64,000 nt of DNA from JAVKBW01 sp040222995 (GTDB taxonomy: Bacteria; Pseudomonadota; Alphaproteobacteria; UBA8366; Aestuariispiraceae): the NCBI GenBank assembly GCA_040222995.1, contig JAVKBW010000082.1, forward strand, positions 124,001-188,000, read 5' to 3'. The notes beneath the pieces were generated by a model. The model searched no databases and was not told the DNA's origin. It was given only the letters and a program-made list of their open reading frames with translations. Both the position numbers and the translations under genes were made by a program. Position 1 is the stretch's first letter; the number at the start of each line of letters is the position of its first letter. Of this stretch, positions 51,420-59,577 are shown in pieces.

Positions 51420-52196
51420 CTATACCGGGTTAAAGCTCTGAACCAGCGTTCCGACCACCAGATACCAGCCATCGACAAGCACGAAAAAGATCAGCTTGAA
51501 CGGTAGCGAGATGATGATCGGCGGCAGCATCATCATGCCCATCGACATCAGCACCGACGCCACGACCATGTCGATGACAAGAAACGGCACGAAAACCAGA
51601 AAGCCGATTTCGAAGGCGCGGCGCAGTTCCGATATCATGAAGGCCGGTATCAGCGCCCGCATCGGCGTGTCGGCCGGCGTTTCCACATTCGGAATCTGGC
51701 CGAGATCCATCATCAGCGCCAGATCCTGTTCGCGGACATGCCGCAGCATGAAGGCGTGGAACGGGATCATGGCGGCTTCGAAGGCCTCTTCCTCGGTAAT
51801 CTGTTCCTCGATCAGCGGGCCGATGCCGGTATCGTAGGCTTCCTGAAACACCGGCTGCATGATGAAGAAGGTCAGAAACAGCGACAGCGCGATAATCACC
51901 GTGTTCGGCGGGCTCTGCTGTGTTCCGATCGCCGTCCGCAGCAGCGACAGCACGATCACCAGACGGGTGAAGGAGGTGATCATCACCAGCGCCGACGGCG
52001 CCAGGCTGATCACGGTGATCAGAATGACGAGCTGAACCAGCCGCCCGGTGACGGATCCGGATTCGCCGGTGTCTATCGTGATCGACTGCGCCAGCGCTGG
52101 GTCGGCGGCGAACAGGGCCGCCAGCAGAACGCCCGCCGCCAGAGCGGCGGAACGGAACAGTCCGGAAAGGGGGAGGACGGACGGAATCAGTTTCAT
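51420..52196 (-). CDS. fliP: FliP, flagellar export gate protein
   Basis: 258 residues, full-length. Signal peptide-like N-terminus (about 12-36) then four membrane segments, with the family run SFTRLVIVLSLLRTAIGTQQSPPN in pieces and PFLVIDMVVASVLMSMGMMMLPPIIISLPFKLIFFVLVDGW in pieces. Overlaps fliO by 4 bp. Converges with the 1200-residue gene, 45 bp apart. Confidence 0.96.
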   Translation of the reverse strand: MKLIPSVLPLSGLFRSAALAAGVLLAALFAADPALAQSITIDTGESGSVTGRLVQLVILITVISLAPSALVMITSFTRLVIVLSLLRTAIGTQQSPPNTVIIALSLFLTFFIMQPVFQEAYDTGIGPLIEEQITEEEAFEAAMIPFHAFMLRHVREQDLALMMDLGQIPNVETPADTPMRALIPAFMISELRRAFEIGFLVFVPFLVIDMVVASVLMSMGMMMLPPIIISLPFKLIFFVLVDGWYLVVGTLVQSFNPV

Positions 52197-52600
52197 TGCC
52201 GCGCCCGCTTCTCGCTGCCGAGAAACCGCCGGACATCGGTCGCGAACGATGCCGGCGGCGTTTCCTGGGACGGGGCGGGCGTTGAGGCTTCGTCTATGTC
52301 GCCGCTATCGGAAAGCGTGACGGCCTCAATGCCGGATTCTATCACCAGATCGTTGCTCTGACCCAGCAGCAGCAGGTGTTCCTTGTCGTCGCGACGGACC
52401 AGAACCATGCGGCGCTTGCCGTCGACGATAACGGTTTCGACAACACTGAGGCGGCGCATTCCCTTGCCGCTGCGCAGGCCGGTCAGACCCGTCATCGACA
52501 GGCGTTTCAAGGCGACCGAGAACAGGCCGATCAGACCCAGCACGAACAGCAGCGCGAACAGAAACTGCGCGTAACTGCCAAAATCCATCAAGTCGCTCAT
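52193..52600 (-). CDS. fliO: FliO-like flagellar biosynthesis protein
   Basis: 135 residues with one membrane segment (about 10-30) and a small cytoplasmic FliO domain (MRRLSVVETVIVDGKRRMVLVRRDDKEHLLLLG in pieces). The rest is a variable tail. Start taken at the ATG at 52600 (GGCGG 3 nt upstream); further in-frame ATGs at 52621 and 52654. FliO helps FliP assemble and sits right before it. Confidence 0.8.
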   Translation of the reverse strand: MSDLMDFGSYAQFLFALLFVLGLIGLFSVALKRLSMTGLTGLRSGKGMRRLSVVETVIVDGKRRMVLVRRDDKEHLLLLGQSNDLVIESGIEAVTLSDSGDIDEASTPAPSQETPPASFATDVRRFLGSEKRARQ

Positions 52601-52690
52601 CGGCCGCCTATCGGGTTGCATCCCACACGACAACAGCGCCGGATTCCGGCGCATGACGTGAACGACTATGTATCAGCCGATTCGGGCGGG

Positions 52691-53011
52691 TCAGTCTTGT
52701 TTGGGATCCGGGTCGGCGGTTTGCGCCGGCGTTTCTTCGGTATCGGCGGCAGCCTCTTCCGGCTGGTCCGAACCGACCGCCTGTTCCAGGTCGTTGGACA
52801 GGGCGGAAAGGCAGGTTTTCAGTTCCTGCAGCATGTCCTGCACGGCGACGGCGTCTTCCTTTGGCAGGTTGACGGCGGCGGTGCAGACATCGTTTACCCG
52901 CTGGCCGACATTTTCCAGTTGCAGTTCGCCGTCTTCGGCGAGTGCAGCCCGGTCGGCCTTGATATCGGCGATCAGTTCGCTCAGCGTTTCTTCGACTTGT
53001 GCTCGGTCCAT
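52691..53011 (-). CDS. Unrecognised acidic 106-residue flagellar-cluster protein
   Basis: Not recognised. Mostly helical and acidic, with a Glu/Ala/Thr/Pro-rich disordered tail after about residue 78. Contains two Cys (about 43 and 67). No signal peptide or membrane segment. Between an FhlB-like gene (6 bp) and fliO on the same strand, so probably part of the export-gate operon. Confidence 0.6.
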   Translation of the reverse strand: MDRAQVEETLSELIADIKADRAALAEDGELQLENVGQRVNDVCTAAVNLPKEDAVAVQDMLQELKTCLSALSNDLEQAVGSDQPEEAAADTEETPAQTADPDPKQD

Positions 53012-53017
53012 GTTCCG

Positions 53018-53365
53018 CTATTCCTGTTCCGTTTCGTTTTCCATCAGGTTCTGGACGCTTTCCGGTACCGCCCCGTTGCGCTCGTAGACGTAACGGAGGA
53101 TTTCGGCCACGGCAATGAAGGCTTCGACCGGAATTTCCTCTCCGACTTCCGTTGCCGCCACGATTTCAACGAGATCGGGATCGGTGCGAACCGGAACATC
53201 GTTTTCGAAGGCAAGTTCCAGGATTCGTTCCGCCAGAAATCCTTTTCCCGAAGCCGTCACCGTCGGCGCGCTGGCCATATTGTCCGGCTCGTAAGTCAGC
53301 GCCACGGCCTTCGTGTTCGGAACGGTCCGCTCAGGCGCGTTTTTCTGCGTCGGTATTTTCTGCAC
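53018..53365 (-). CDS. FhlB-like protein (FlhB C-terminal cytoplasmic-domain homologue)
   Basis: 115 residues matching the C-terminal cytoplasmic domain of FlhB: ALTYEPDNMASAPTVTASGKGFLAERILELA and VPVRTDPDLVEIVAATEVGEEIPVEAFIAVAEILRYVY, in pieces. It has no membrane part and no NPTH self-cleavage site. Such FhlB/FhlX proteins can partly replace the FlhB C-terminal domain in substrate switching. The complete flhB is 3 kb away at 56156. Confidence 0.82.
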   Translation of the reverse strand: MQKIPTQKNAPERTVPNTKAVALTYEPDNMASAPTVTASGKGFLAERILELAFENDVPVRTDPDLVEIVAATEVGEEIPVEAFIAVAEILRYVYERNGAVPESVQNLMENETEQE

Positions 53366-53700
53366 GGTCGGTCGCCACTTCCGGAAGGCTGTTTACTGAC
53401 TTTATCATGATTTCGGGTCGATCAGAAAAATTCTCCAATTGCATTGATTTTCAAGATCATACACAAATTGTATAAAGTTATGTGTAATAAAAATAAAGAG
53501 TGTAGCGTCGATAGTTGAAGTAAAAATAAAATAATACCATATTTAATATTATAAAATTATTTAGGCGAAACTGTTCCAATAGGCTGCGAATACATCTAGT
53601 GTCTTCAATCTAACCACACAGACAGCGATGATCATGCCCTGGCACGATCCTTGCTGAGTGGTTAGCGGGTTTGGAGAGGCCCGTAAATTGAGAGAGGTAC
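53366..53700. promoter_or_regulatory. 335-bp AT-rich divergent region upstream of flgB
   Basis: Strongly AT-rich from about 53440 to 53570. Contains the inverted repeat TACACA-N15-TGTGTA (53460-53486) and, next to flgB, a perfect sigma-54 promoter. Divergent promoters for the FhlB-like gene and flgB are expected here. No gene seen. Confidence 0.5.
53640..53655 (+). promoter_or_regulatory. Sigma-54 promoter of flgB-flgC-fliE
   Basis: TGGCACGATCCTTGCT: full match to TGGCACG-N4-TTGCW with exact spacing. Predicted start near 53666, leader about 35 nt. Confidence 0.9.
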
Positions 53701-54117
53701 ATGACGATGTCGCTTAAAGGCACAGTCCTTATGAGCATGGTGACAGACAAGATGAGCTGGCTGACGCAGCGTCAGCGGGTCTTGTCGCAGAACGTCGCCA
53801 ATGCGGACACACCCGATTACAAGGCGAAGGATCTTCGCGCCCTGGATTTCCGCGAATCCCTGCGTGCGACGCAGCGGAACGTTCCGCTGCGGCAGACCAG
53901 CCCGATGCATGTCACCGCATCGACGGCCAAGGACGCGTATCAGGTACAGAATAACCGGTCGCCCTATGAGATATCGCCGGACGGCAACCGGGTCGTTCTG
54001 GAAGAACAGATGTTCAAGCTGAACGAAACCCAGAACGATTACCAGCTTGCGACGCGGCTGTTTCGCAAATACGGCCAGATGTACAAGGTGGCCCTCGGCC
54101 GCCCGGGCGGACAGTAA
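53701..54117 (+). CDS. flgB: FlgB, proximal rod protein
   Basis: 138 residues, typical FlgB: MTDKMSWLTQRQRVLSQNVANADTPDYKAKDL in pieces near the N-terminus and the ending NETQNDYQLATRLFRKYGQMYKVALG in pieces. Two starts are possible: ATG 53701 (3 nt after AGAGAGG) or ATG 53707 (9 nt after it); the second has better spacing. A sigma-54 promoter precedes it. Confidence 0.95.
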   Translation: MTMSLKGTVLMSMVTDKMSWLTQRQRVLSQNVANADTPDYKAKDLRALDFRESLRATQRNVPLRQTSPMHVTASTAKDAYQVQNNRSPYEISPDGNRVVLEEQMFKLNETQNDYQLATRLFRKYGQMYKVALGRPGGQ

Positions 54118-54140
54118 GCAGATAACAGGAGCGATGAAAA

Positions 54141-54551
54141 ATGGATGATCTGAAAGCAGCCATGTTTGTCGGCGGGTCGGGAATGCGGGCCCAGGGTACG
54201 CGGATCCGCATCATTTCCGAAAACCTCGCCAACGCGAATTCCACCGCCGATGTTACCGGTGGCGATCCGTATCGCCGCAAGATCGTGACGTTCAAGAACT
54301 ATCTGGACCGCGATCTCGATGCCGATCTGGTAAAGGTGCGAAAGGTGACGGAAGACCAGTCGAATTTCGGTCTGAAGTTCGACCCGCAGCACCCCGCGGC
54401 GGACGAAAACGGCTATTACAAGACACCGAATGTCTCGTCGTTGATCGAGACGATGGACATGCTGGAAGCGCGCCGGACCTACGAGGCCAACCTCAATGTT
54501 GTCGACATGTCGAAGCGCATGGTGCAAAGCACGATCGATCTGTTGAGATAG
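54141..54551 (+). CDS. flgC: FlgC, proximal rod protein
   Basis: 136 residues. N-terminal GMRAQGTRIRIISENLANANST and C-terminal MDMLEARRTYEANLNVVDMSKRMVQSTIDLLR, in pieces, are typical. 23 bp after flgB. Confidence 0.96.
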   Translation: MDDLKAAMFVGGSGMRAQGTRIRIISENLANANSTADVTGGDPYRRKIVTFKNYLDRDLDADLVKVRKVTEDQSNFGLKFDPQHPAADENGYYKTPNVSSLIETMDMLEARRTYEANLNVVDMSKRMVQSTIDLLR

Positions 54552-54630
54552 TGGAAAGGAGCCGCTGGATCGTTTACGATTCATTAACGGCTAACCGGTA
54601 TGATACCGTATTCGTTGGAGGCATCGGTCA

Positions 54631-54945
54631 ATGATTAACCCGGCAGACGCAGTCGCCGCCTACAATCAGCACGCAACGCCCGTTCCCTCGGCGCCGCAGG
54701 TCGGCGCCGGCGACGCCGTATTGCCGGCGCGGAATTTTACCGAGGTGCTTCGCGGCGCGGCCGAGGAAATGGTTCAGGCCAACCAGGTCGCGGAAAAAGT
54801 CGGCATGGAAGCGGTCGCCGGCCGGGCCGAACTGACCGATGTCGTTACCGCCCTGGCGCACGCCGAATCGACGCTGCAGACCGTGGTGACCGTGCGCGAC
54901 AAGATGATTCAGGCGTATCAGGAAATTCTGCGGATGCCGATCTGA
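54631..54945 (+). CDS. fliE: FliE, MS-ring/rod junction protein
   Basis: 104 residues. The C-terminal half matches FliE: VEKVGMEAVAGRAELTDVVTALAHAE-like (here AEKVGMEAVAGRAELTDVV) and VVTVRDKMIQAYQEILRMPI at the end. Ribosome-binding site GGAGG upstream of the ATG. First structure joined to the MS ring. Confidence 0.94.
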   Translation: MINPADAVAAYNQHATPVPSAPQVGAGDAVLPARNFTEVLRGAAEEMVQANQVAEKVGMEAVAGRAELTDVVTALAHAESTLQTVVTVRDKMIQAYQEILRMPI

Positions 54946-55052
54946 CGCGCGGCGTTTTTACCTGTCCGCCCGCATTTCGAATCGAATTAGACTGACGCCG
55001 TCGCGACGAATGGTTCGTGGCGCGTCGGCGTGTCCGGAAAAGCTGAAATGCG

Positions 55053-55331
55053 ATGAATGAAGAAATTGCCCTCGATGTCGCCCGTGAAACGATCGTCACG
55101 GTGCTGCAGGTTTCCGCGCCGATCATGATGGTCGGCCTGGTGGTCGGTCTGGTCATTGCGATCTTCCAGGCTTTGACGCAGATTCAGGAAGCGACCCTGA
55201 CCTTCGTGCCGAAAATCCTCGCGGTCTTCGCCTCGATGCTGTTCCTGATCCCGTTCATGCTGGACCGGATGCGTTCGTTCATGGCGTTCGTCATGGATCA
55301 CGCCATCGGCGGCGGCACGCCCGGTCTGTGA
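55053..55331 (+). CDS. fliQ: FliQ, flagellar export gate protein
   Basis: 92 residues with two membrane helices (about 15-40, 52-75) and the signature IFQALTQIQEATLTFVPKI. 107 bp after fliE. Confidence 0.96.
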   Translation: MNEEIALDVARETIVTVLQVSAPIMMVGLVVGLVIAIFQALTQIQEATLTFVPKILAVFASMLFLIPFMLDRMRSFMAFVMDHAIGGGTPGL

Positions 55332-55351
55332 CGGCGGAGCGGTAGACCCCG

Positions 55352-56116
55352 ATGGCCATCGACCTGCTGCCGCTTGAGGTCTTCTCGCTGTTCCTTATTT
55401 TCTGCCGGATCGGCTCGATTGCGCTGCTGATGCCGACGCTGGGCGAAACCTATATTCCGACCCGCGCCCGGCTGATGTTCACCCTTGGCTTCACGCTGCT
55501 GGTGGCGACGATTGTCGGCGACCGGCTGCCGGCGATGCCTGGCAACGCCACATTGATGATCATGCTGATCATGGGAGAGATCTTCATCGGTCTGATGATC
55601 GGCATGTCGTTGCGGATTTTCATGGTCTGTCTGGCGACGGCCGGCACGATCATGTCGTTCGTCTCCGGGTTCGCGAATGCCCAGCTTTTCAACCCGGCGA
55701 TTTCCGCTCAGGGGTCGCTGCAATCGGTGTTCCTGTCGATGTTCGGGGCGCTGCTGATCCTCGAGACCGACCTGCATCACCTGATGCTGCGCGGCATGGT
55801 CGACAGCTATGCGCTGTTCCAGCCAGGTCAGCTTCCCGATGCCGGCGATACCGCGCTGATGATGGCGCGAAATTTCGCCAACAGTTTCGAAGTCGCGATG
55901 CGTATTGCGTCACCGTTTCTGGTTGTCGGCATCGTGTTTTACGTCATTCTGGGCATCACAAACCGCCTGATGCCGCAAATGCAGGTGTTCTTTATCGCGC
56001 TGCCCCTGCAGATCATGCTTGGCCTGTTCGTGTTTTTTGTCAGTATCGGGGCGATGATGACGGTGTTCCTGCAGTATTTCTCGGAATCGCTCAGCGGGTT
56101 TCTCGTATTGAACTGA
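55352..56116 (+). CDS. fliR: FliR, flagellar export gate protein
   Basis: 254 residues with six hydrophobic segments and the FliR signature FVSGFANAQLFNPAISAQGS near the middle. 20 bp after fliQ, followed by flhB. Confidence 0.96.
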   Translation: MAIDLLPLEVFSLFLIFCRIGSIALLMPTLGETYIPTRARLMFTLGFTLLVATIVGDRLPAMPGNATLMIMLIMGEIFIGLMIGMSLRIFMVCLATAGTIMSFVSGFANAQLFNPAISAQGSLQSVFLSMFGALLILETDLHHLMLRGMVDSYALFQPGQLPDAGDTALMMARNFANSFEVAMRIASPFLVVGIVFYVILGITNRLMPQMQVFFIALPLQIMLGLFVFFVSIGAMMTVFLQYFSESLSGFLVLN

Positions 56117-56155
56117 CGGCGTGCTAGAATGACGGCAGGCGCGTAGGAGTCCAGG

Positions 56156-57232
56156 ATGGCCGATAAACCCGATGATGCATCGAAAACAGAGGAACCGACC
56201 GGCAAACGGTTGACCGATGCTCGTCGCAAGGGCCAGGTGCCGATCAGTCGGGAAGTGCCGACCTGGATCATGCTGTTCGGCAGTGGCATCATGATGGTCG
56301 CGCTGATGCCGGATCTGCTGGCCGGGCTGGCGGAGGTTCTGCGCAACTTTATCGCCAATGCGCATGAAATGCCGTTTACCGATGCCGCCTTCGGGTCGGC
56401 GATGGCCGGACTGCTTCTGGAAGTCCTGAAATATGTCGGCTGGCTGCTGGTGATCTTCGTTTTGCTGGCGCTGGTCGGTTATATCTTCCAGGTCGGCGTT
56501 CCCTTCGCGCCGGATAGCATCAAGCCGAAGCTCAGCAAGATAAGCCCGCTCAACGGCCTGAAAAAGTATATCGGCGCGAAGCACTATGTGGAATTCGCCA
56601 AGGGCCTGCTGAAAATGACGATTGTCGGCGTCACCGGCGTTATCCTGATCTTCCCGGCCCTGCAATCAATCGATCACCTGCCGCTGGCGAGCGTGTCCGA
56701 CCAGCTTGAGGAAATGACGTTCCTGATCCTGAAGTTTCTGGTGGCGGCGCTGGCGGTGCTGTTCGTCATCATGATCTTCGATATCTTCTTTCAGCGCTAT
56801 GACCACCGCAAACAGCTTCGGATGACGAAGCAGGAGGTCAAGGAAGAGGTGAAAAACCAGGAAGGCGACCCGCAGATCAAGCGCCGCCTGGCCAGAATCA
56901 GGTTCGAAAGGGCCGCGCAGCGCATGCTGCAGGCCGTGCCGAACGCCGATGTGGTTGTCACCAACCCGACCCATTTCGCTGTCGCGCTGGCCTACAAGCC
57001 GGAGGAAATGGAAGCGCCGCGGCTTGTCGCCAAGGGGCAGGACTTTATCGCCCAGAAAATCCGTGAAGCGGCGGAGGCGAACGACGTCACCATCTACGAA
57101 GACCCGCCGCTGGCGCGGGTGCTATTCGCCACGGTGGAGGTCGATGAGGAAGTGCCGCCGGAACACTACAAGGCCGTCGCCGAGGTCATCAGTTTCGTCT
57201 GGAACCTCAAAAAACGGAAGATGCCGACGTGA
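56156..57232 (+). CDS. flhB: FlhB, export substrate-specificity switch protein
   Basis: 358 residues: N-terminal DASKTEEPTGKRLTDARRKGQVP, four membrane segments, and a cytoplasmic domain with the self-cleaving NPTH motif (Asn270-His273). Export first passes hook proteins and switches to filament proteins after FliK acts. Its stop codon overlaps the start of cckA. Confidence 0.97.
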   Translation: MADKPDDASKTEEPTGKRLTDARRKGQVPISREVPTWIMLFGSGIMMVALMPDLLAGLAEVLRNFIANAHEMPFTDAAFGSAMAGLLLEVLKYVGWLLVIFVLLALVGYIFQVGVPFAPDSIKPKLSKISPLNGLKKYIGAKHYVEFAKGLLKMTIVGVTGVILIFPALQSIDHLPLASVSDQLEEMTFLILKFLVAALAVLFVIMIFDIFFQRYDHRKQLRMTKQEVKEEVKNQEGDPQIKRRLARIRFERAAQRMLQAVPNADVVVTNPTHFAVALAYKPEEMEAPRLVAKGQDFIAQKIREAAEANDVTIYEDPPLARVLFATVEVDEEVPPEHYKAVAEVISFVWNLKKRKMPT

Positions 57233-59346
57233 GCCGTCGCCGGCGGCAGGTGAGCGTTCTGGTGCTCGCCGGTGTTGCCGGCAGCATAGCGGTCGCCGCA
57301 TTGCTGCTGGGCGCGGCGGTGCCTGTCTGGCTGATCGTAACGGTGATTGTTCTGTTCCTTGCCGTGGTCGCCTATGCCGCATTGTGCCTGGTGACGGGGG
57401 TGTCGCGACGCGGCGGAGGCGGTATGGCCGCCGCCGCGCTCGACAGCATGGACACCTCGGTCGCGGTTACAGATGGGCAGGGCGGCAGGGTTCTTTACGC
57501 CGATACCGGATTCGCGGCGGTCGTCGCCGGCAGCGATGGCGTGCCCGATGCGCTGGCCCGCTATTTCAGCACGGACGATACGGGAACCGACGGTAGCGTG
57601 GAATTCGAGGCGCTGGCGACGACGGCGCTGGATGGCGGGCGGGGCCGCATCGAGGCGCAACTGCCGGGCGATCGCCAGGTTTCGCCGTGGTTCGAGATAC
57701 TGACCCTGCCGGGGCCGGCCCTCGGCGGCGTGGACCGAACGGTTCTGTGGCAGATGCGCGATGTATCCGATCCGCGCAACAGGGCGGAACAACTGGGCGA
57801 CCGGCTGGCCCTGCTGTCGCGCGCGCTCGATCAGGCGCCGTTCGGCCTTGCGGTACTGGACGATCAACTCGCCGTCCGGGAGGTCAACGCCACCTTCCGC
57901 TCGCTGATCGGCGAGGCCGGCGTAACCGGGCGGCCGGTCGTCGATCTGCTGTGCGAACCGAACCGGCTGGGGCTGATCGATATTCTCAACCAGGCGAAAG
58001 ACATTCCGGCGAATTCCGATCCGCAGAACGGTATCGTCACCCTGTCGATGGATGCGAATCCGCTCGCCCTTCCGTCAACGACGGTGACGATCAACGTGTC
58101 GCCGCCGACCCGGTCGCGCGGCGGCGGCGGCGGCCTGCTGCTGCATCTGGTCGATGCGACGAAAAGCCGGCAGCTTGAACAGCAGTTCGCCCAGTCTCAG
58201 AAAATGCAGGCTTTGGGTCAGCTTGCGGGCGGCGTTGCGCACGATTTCAACAACATGCTGACGGCGATGATCGGTTTCTGCGATCTGATCCTGCAGCGAC
58301 ACCATGCCGGCGAGCAGGATTTCGCCGATATCATGCAGATAAAGCAGAACGCCAACCGCGCAGCGGGTCTGGTGCGCCAGTTGCTGGCGTTTTCCCGGCA
58401 GCAGCCGATGCAGCCCCGGGTGCTGGATATCGGCGAGGTGCTGTCGGAAATCTCGTCACTTCTGCGCCGGGTGCTGGGCGAGCGGATCGAGCTTTCCGTC
58501 ATTCACGACCGCGAGATGGCGAAAGTGAAGGTGGATCAGGGACAGCTTGAACAGGTGCTGATCAATCTCGCGGTGAACGCGCGCGATGCGATGAACGGCG
58601 TCGGCAGGCTGGAAATCGAAACCGCCCACCAGTGTATCGGTCAGAAAAAGCGGTTCGGGTTCGTCGATGTGCCGGCGGGCGATTACGTCACCGTGACGGT
58701 GGTCGATACCGGGCCGGGCATTCCCGACGAGATTGCCGGCCGGATATTCGATCCGTTTTTCACCACCAAGGAAATCGGCGACGGGACCGGGCTTGGCCTG
58801 TCCATGGTTTACGGCAGTCTGGAACAGATGGGCGGTGTGGTGACTGTCAGGAACCGGCCGGTGCGCGATGGCGGCGGCGCGGCGTTCACCCTGTTCATAC
58901 CCGATGCCGCGGACGCCGCCCTGGCCGATGACCCGGATGCCGATGGCGAAGGAGACGGTGGCGACGTCACCGGCGGCGGTTCGATTCTTCTGGTCGAGGA
59001 TGAAGACCCGGTGCGTCTGTTTAGCGCCCGCGCCCTGCGCAGCAAGGGATATGTCGTCACCGAAGCGCGCACCGGCGCCGCCGCGCTGGAGATTCTCGCC
59101 GAGTCCACCTTCGACCTGCTGGTGACCGACATGATGATGCCGGAAGTGGACGGGGCGACCCTGATCCGGGCGGCGCGGGAAGCGACCCCCGATCTGCCGA
59201 TCATCTGTATTTCAGGCTATACCCAGGAATCCGTGGCCGAGGAAATCGTCGATCTGCCGAACCTGCAGTTTCTGCCGAAACCCTTCAGCCTGAAACAGCT
59301 TGTCGGCAGGGTCAGGACGGCGCTCGAACCGGCGGGTGGCCACTGA
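57229..59346 (+). CDS. cckA: CckA, cell-cycle hybrid histidine kinase
   Basis: 705 residues. Two N-terminal membrane helices (about 9-29, 34-57), PAS-like regions (about 70-170, 190-310), the HisKA dimerisation helix with His338 in LAGGVAHDFNNML, an HATPase domain (about 420-555, NLAVNARDAM, DTGPGIP, GTGLGLSMV) and a C-terminal receiver with Asp634 in LVTDMMMPEVDG. In alphaproteobacteria CckA drives the phosphorelay that activates CtrA. The GTG start overlaps the flhB stop by 4 bp (GTGA), so kinase and export gene are translationally coupled. Confidence 0.95.
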   Translation: MSRRRRQVSVLVLAGVAGSIAVAALLLGAAVPVWLIVTVIVLFLAVVAYAALCLVTGVSRRGGGGMAAAALDSMDTSVAVTDGQGGRVLYADTGFAAVVAGSDGVPDALARYFSTDDTGTDGSVEFEALATTALDGGRGRIEAQLPGDRQVSPWFEILTLPGPALGGVDRTVLWQMRDVSDPRNRAEQLGDRLALLSRALDQAPFGLAVLDDQLAVREVNATFRSLIGEAGVTGRPVVDLLCEPNRLGLIDILNQAKDIPANSDPQNGIVTLSMDANPLALPSTTVTINVSPPTRSRGGGGGLLLHLVDATKSRQLEQQFAQSQKMQALGQLAGGVAHDFNNMLTAMIGFCDLILQRHHAGEQDFADIMQIKQNANRAAGLVRQLLAFSRQQPMQPRVLDIGEVLSEISSLLRRVLGERIELSVIHDREMAKVKVDQGQLEQVLINLAVNARDAMNGVGRLEIETAHQCIGQKKRFGFVDVPAGDYVTVTVVDTGPGIPDEIAGRIFDPFFTTKEIGDGTGLGLSMVYGSLEQMGGVVTVRNRPVRDGGGAAFTLFIPDAADAALADDPDADGEGDGGDVTGGGSILLVEDEDPVRLFSARALRSKGYVVTEARTGAAALEILAESTFDLLVTDMMMPEVDGATLIRAAREATPDLPIICISGYTQESVAEEIVDLPNLQFLPKPFSLKQLVGRVRTALEPAGGH

Positions 59347-59486
59347 CCGCCGCTCCGGGGCGATTCGCCGGTACGCCTGATGCGAACCTTCCTGGCCCCG
59401 CCGCCGGTCATTGCGGATTTTTCTGCTCCTCATGTGAACGGAACAGGACAAAGAAAGAACAAAGCGGAACATTCGCCTTTTAACGG

Positions 59487-59501
59487 GAACAAAAAAAGAA
59501 C
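59487..59501 (+). promoter_or_regulatory. LexA-type SOS box of recA
   Basis: GAAC-AAAAAAA-GAAC, an exact GAAC-N7-GAAC match (GTTC-N7-GTTC on the other strand), the alphaproteobacterial LexA site. It abuts a likely -35 TTGCGG (59502) with a -10 TACATT (59524). Further GAAC half-sites at 59436, 59441, 59457, 59467 and 59512 have other spacings. Confidence 0.8.
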
Positions 59502-59529
59502 TTGCGGTTTGGAACAAATACGGTACATT
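59502..59529 (+). promoter_or_regulatory. Probable recA promoter
   Basis: TTGCGG-N16-TACATT, immediately behind the LexA box and about 50 bp before the recA start. LexA binding would block it. Confidence 0.5.
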
Positions 59530-59577
59530 GCGGTCATTGCCAGCACGCATTCCCTGTGACAGAAGAAGGGTCGAGAC

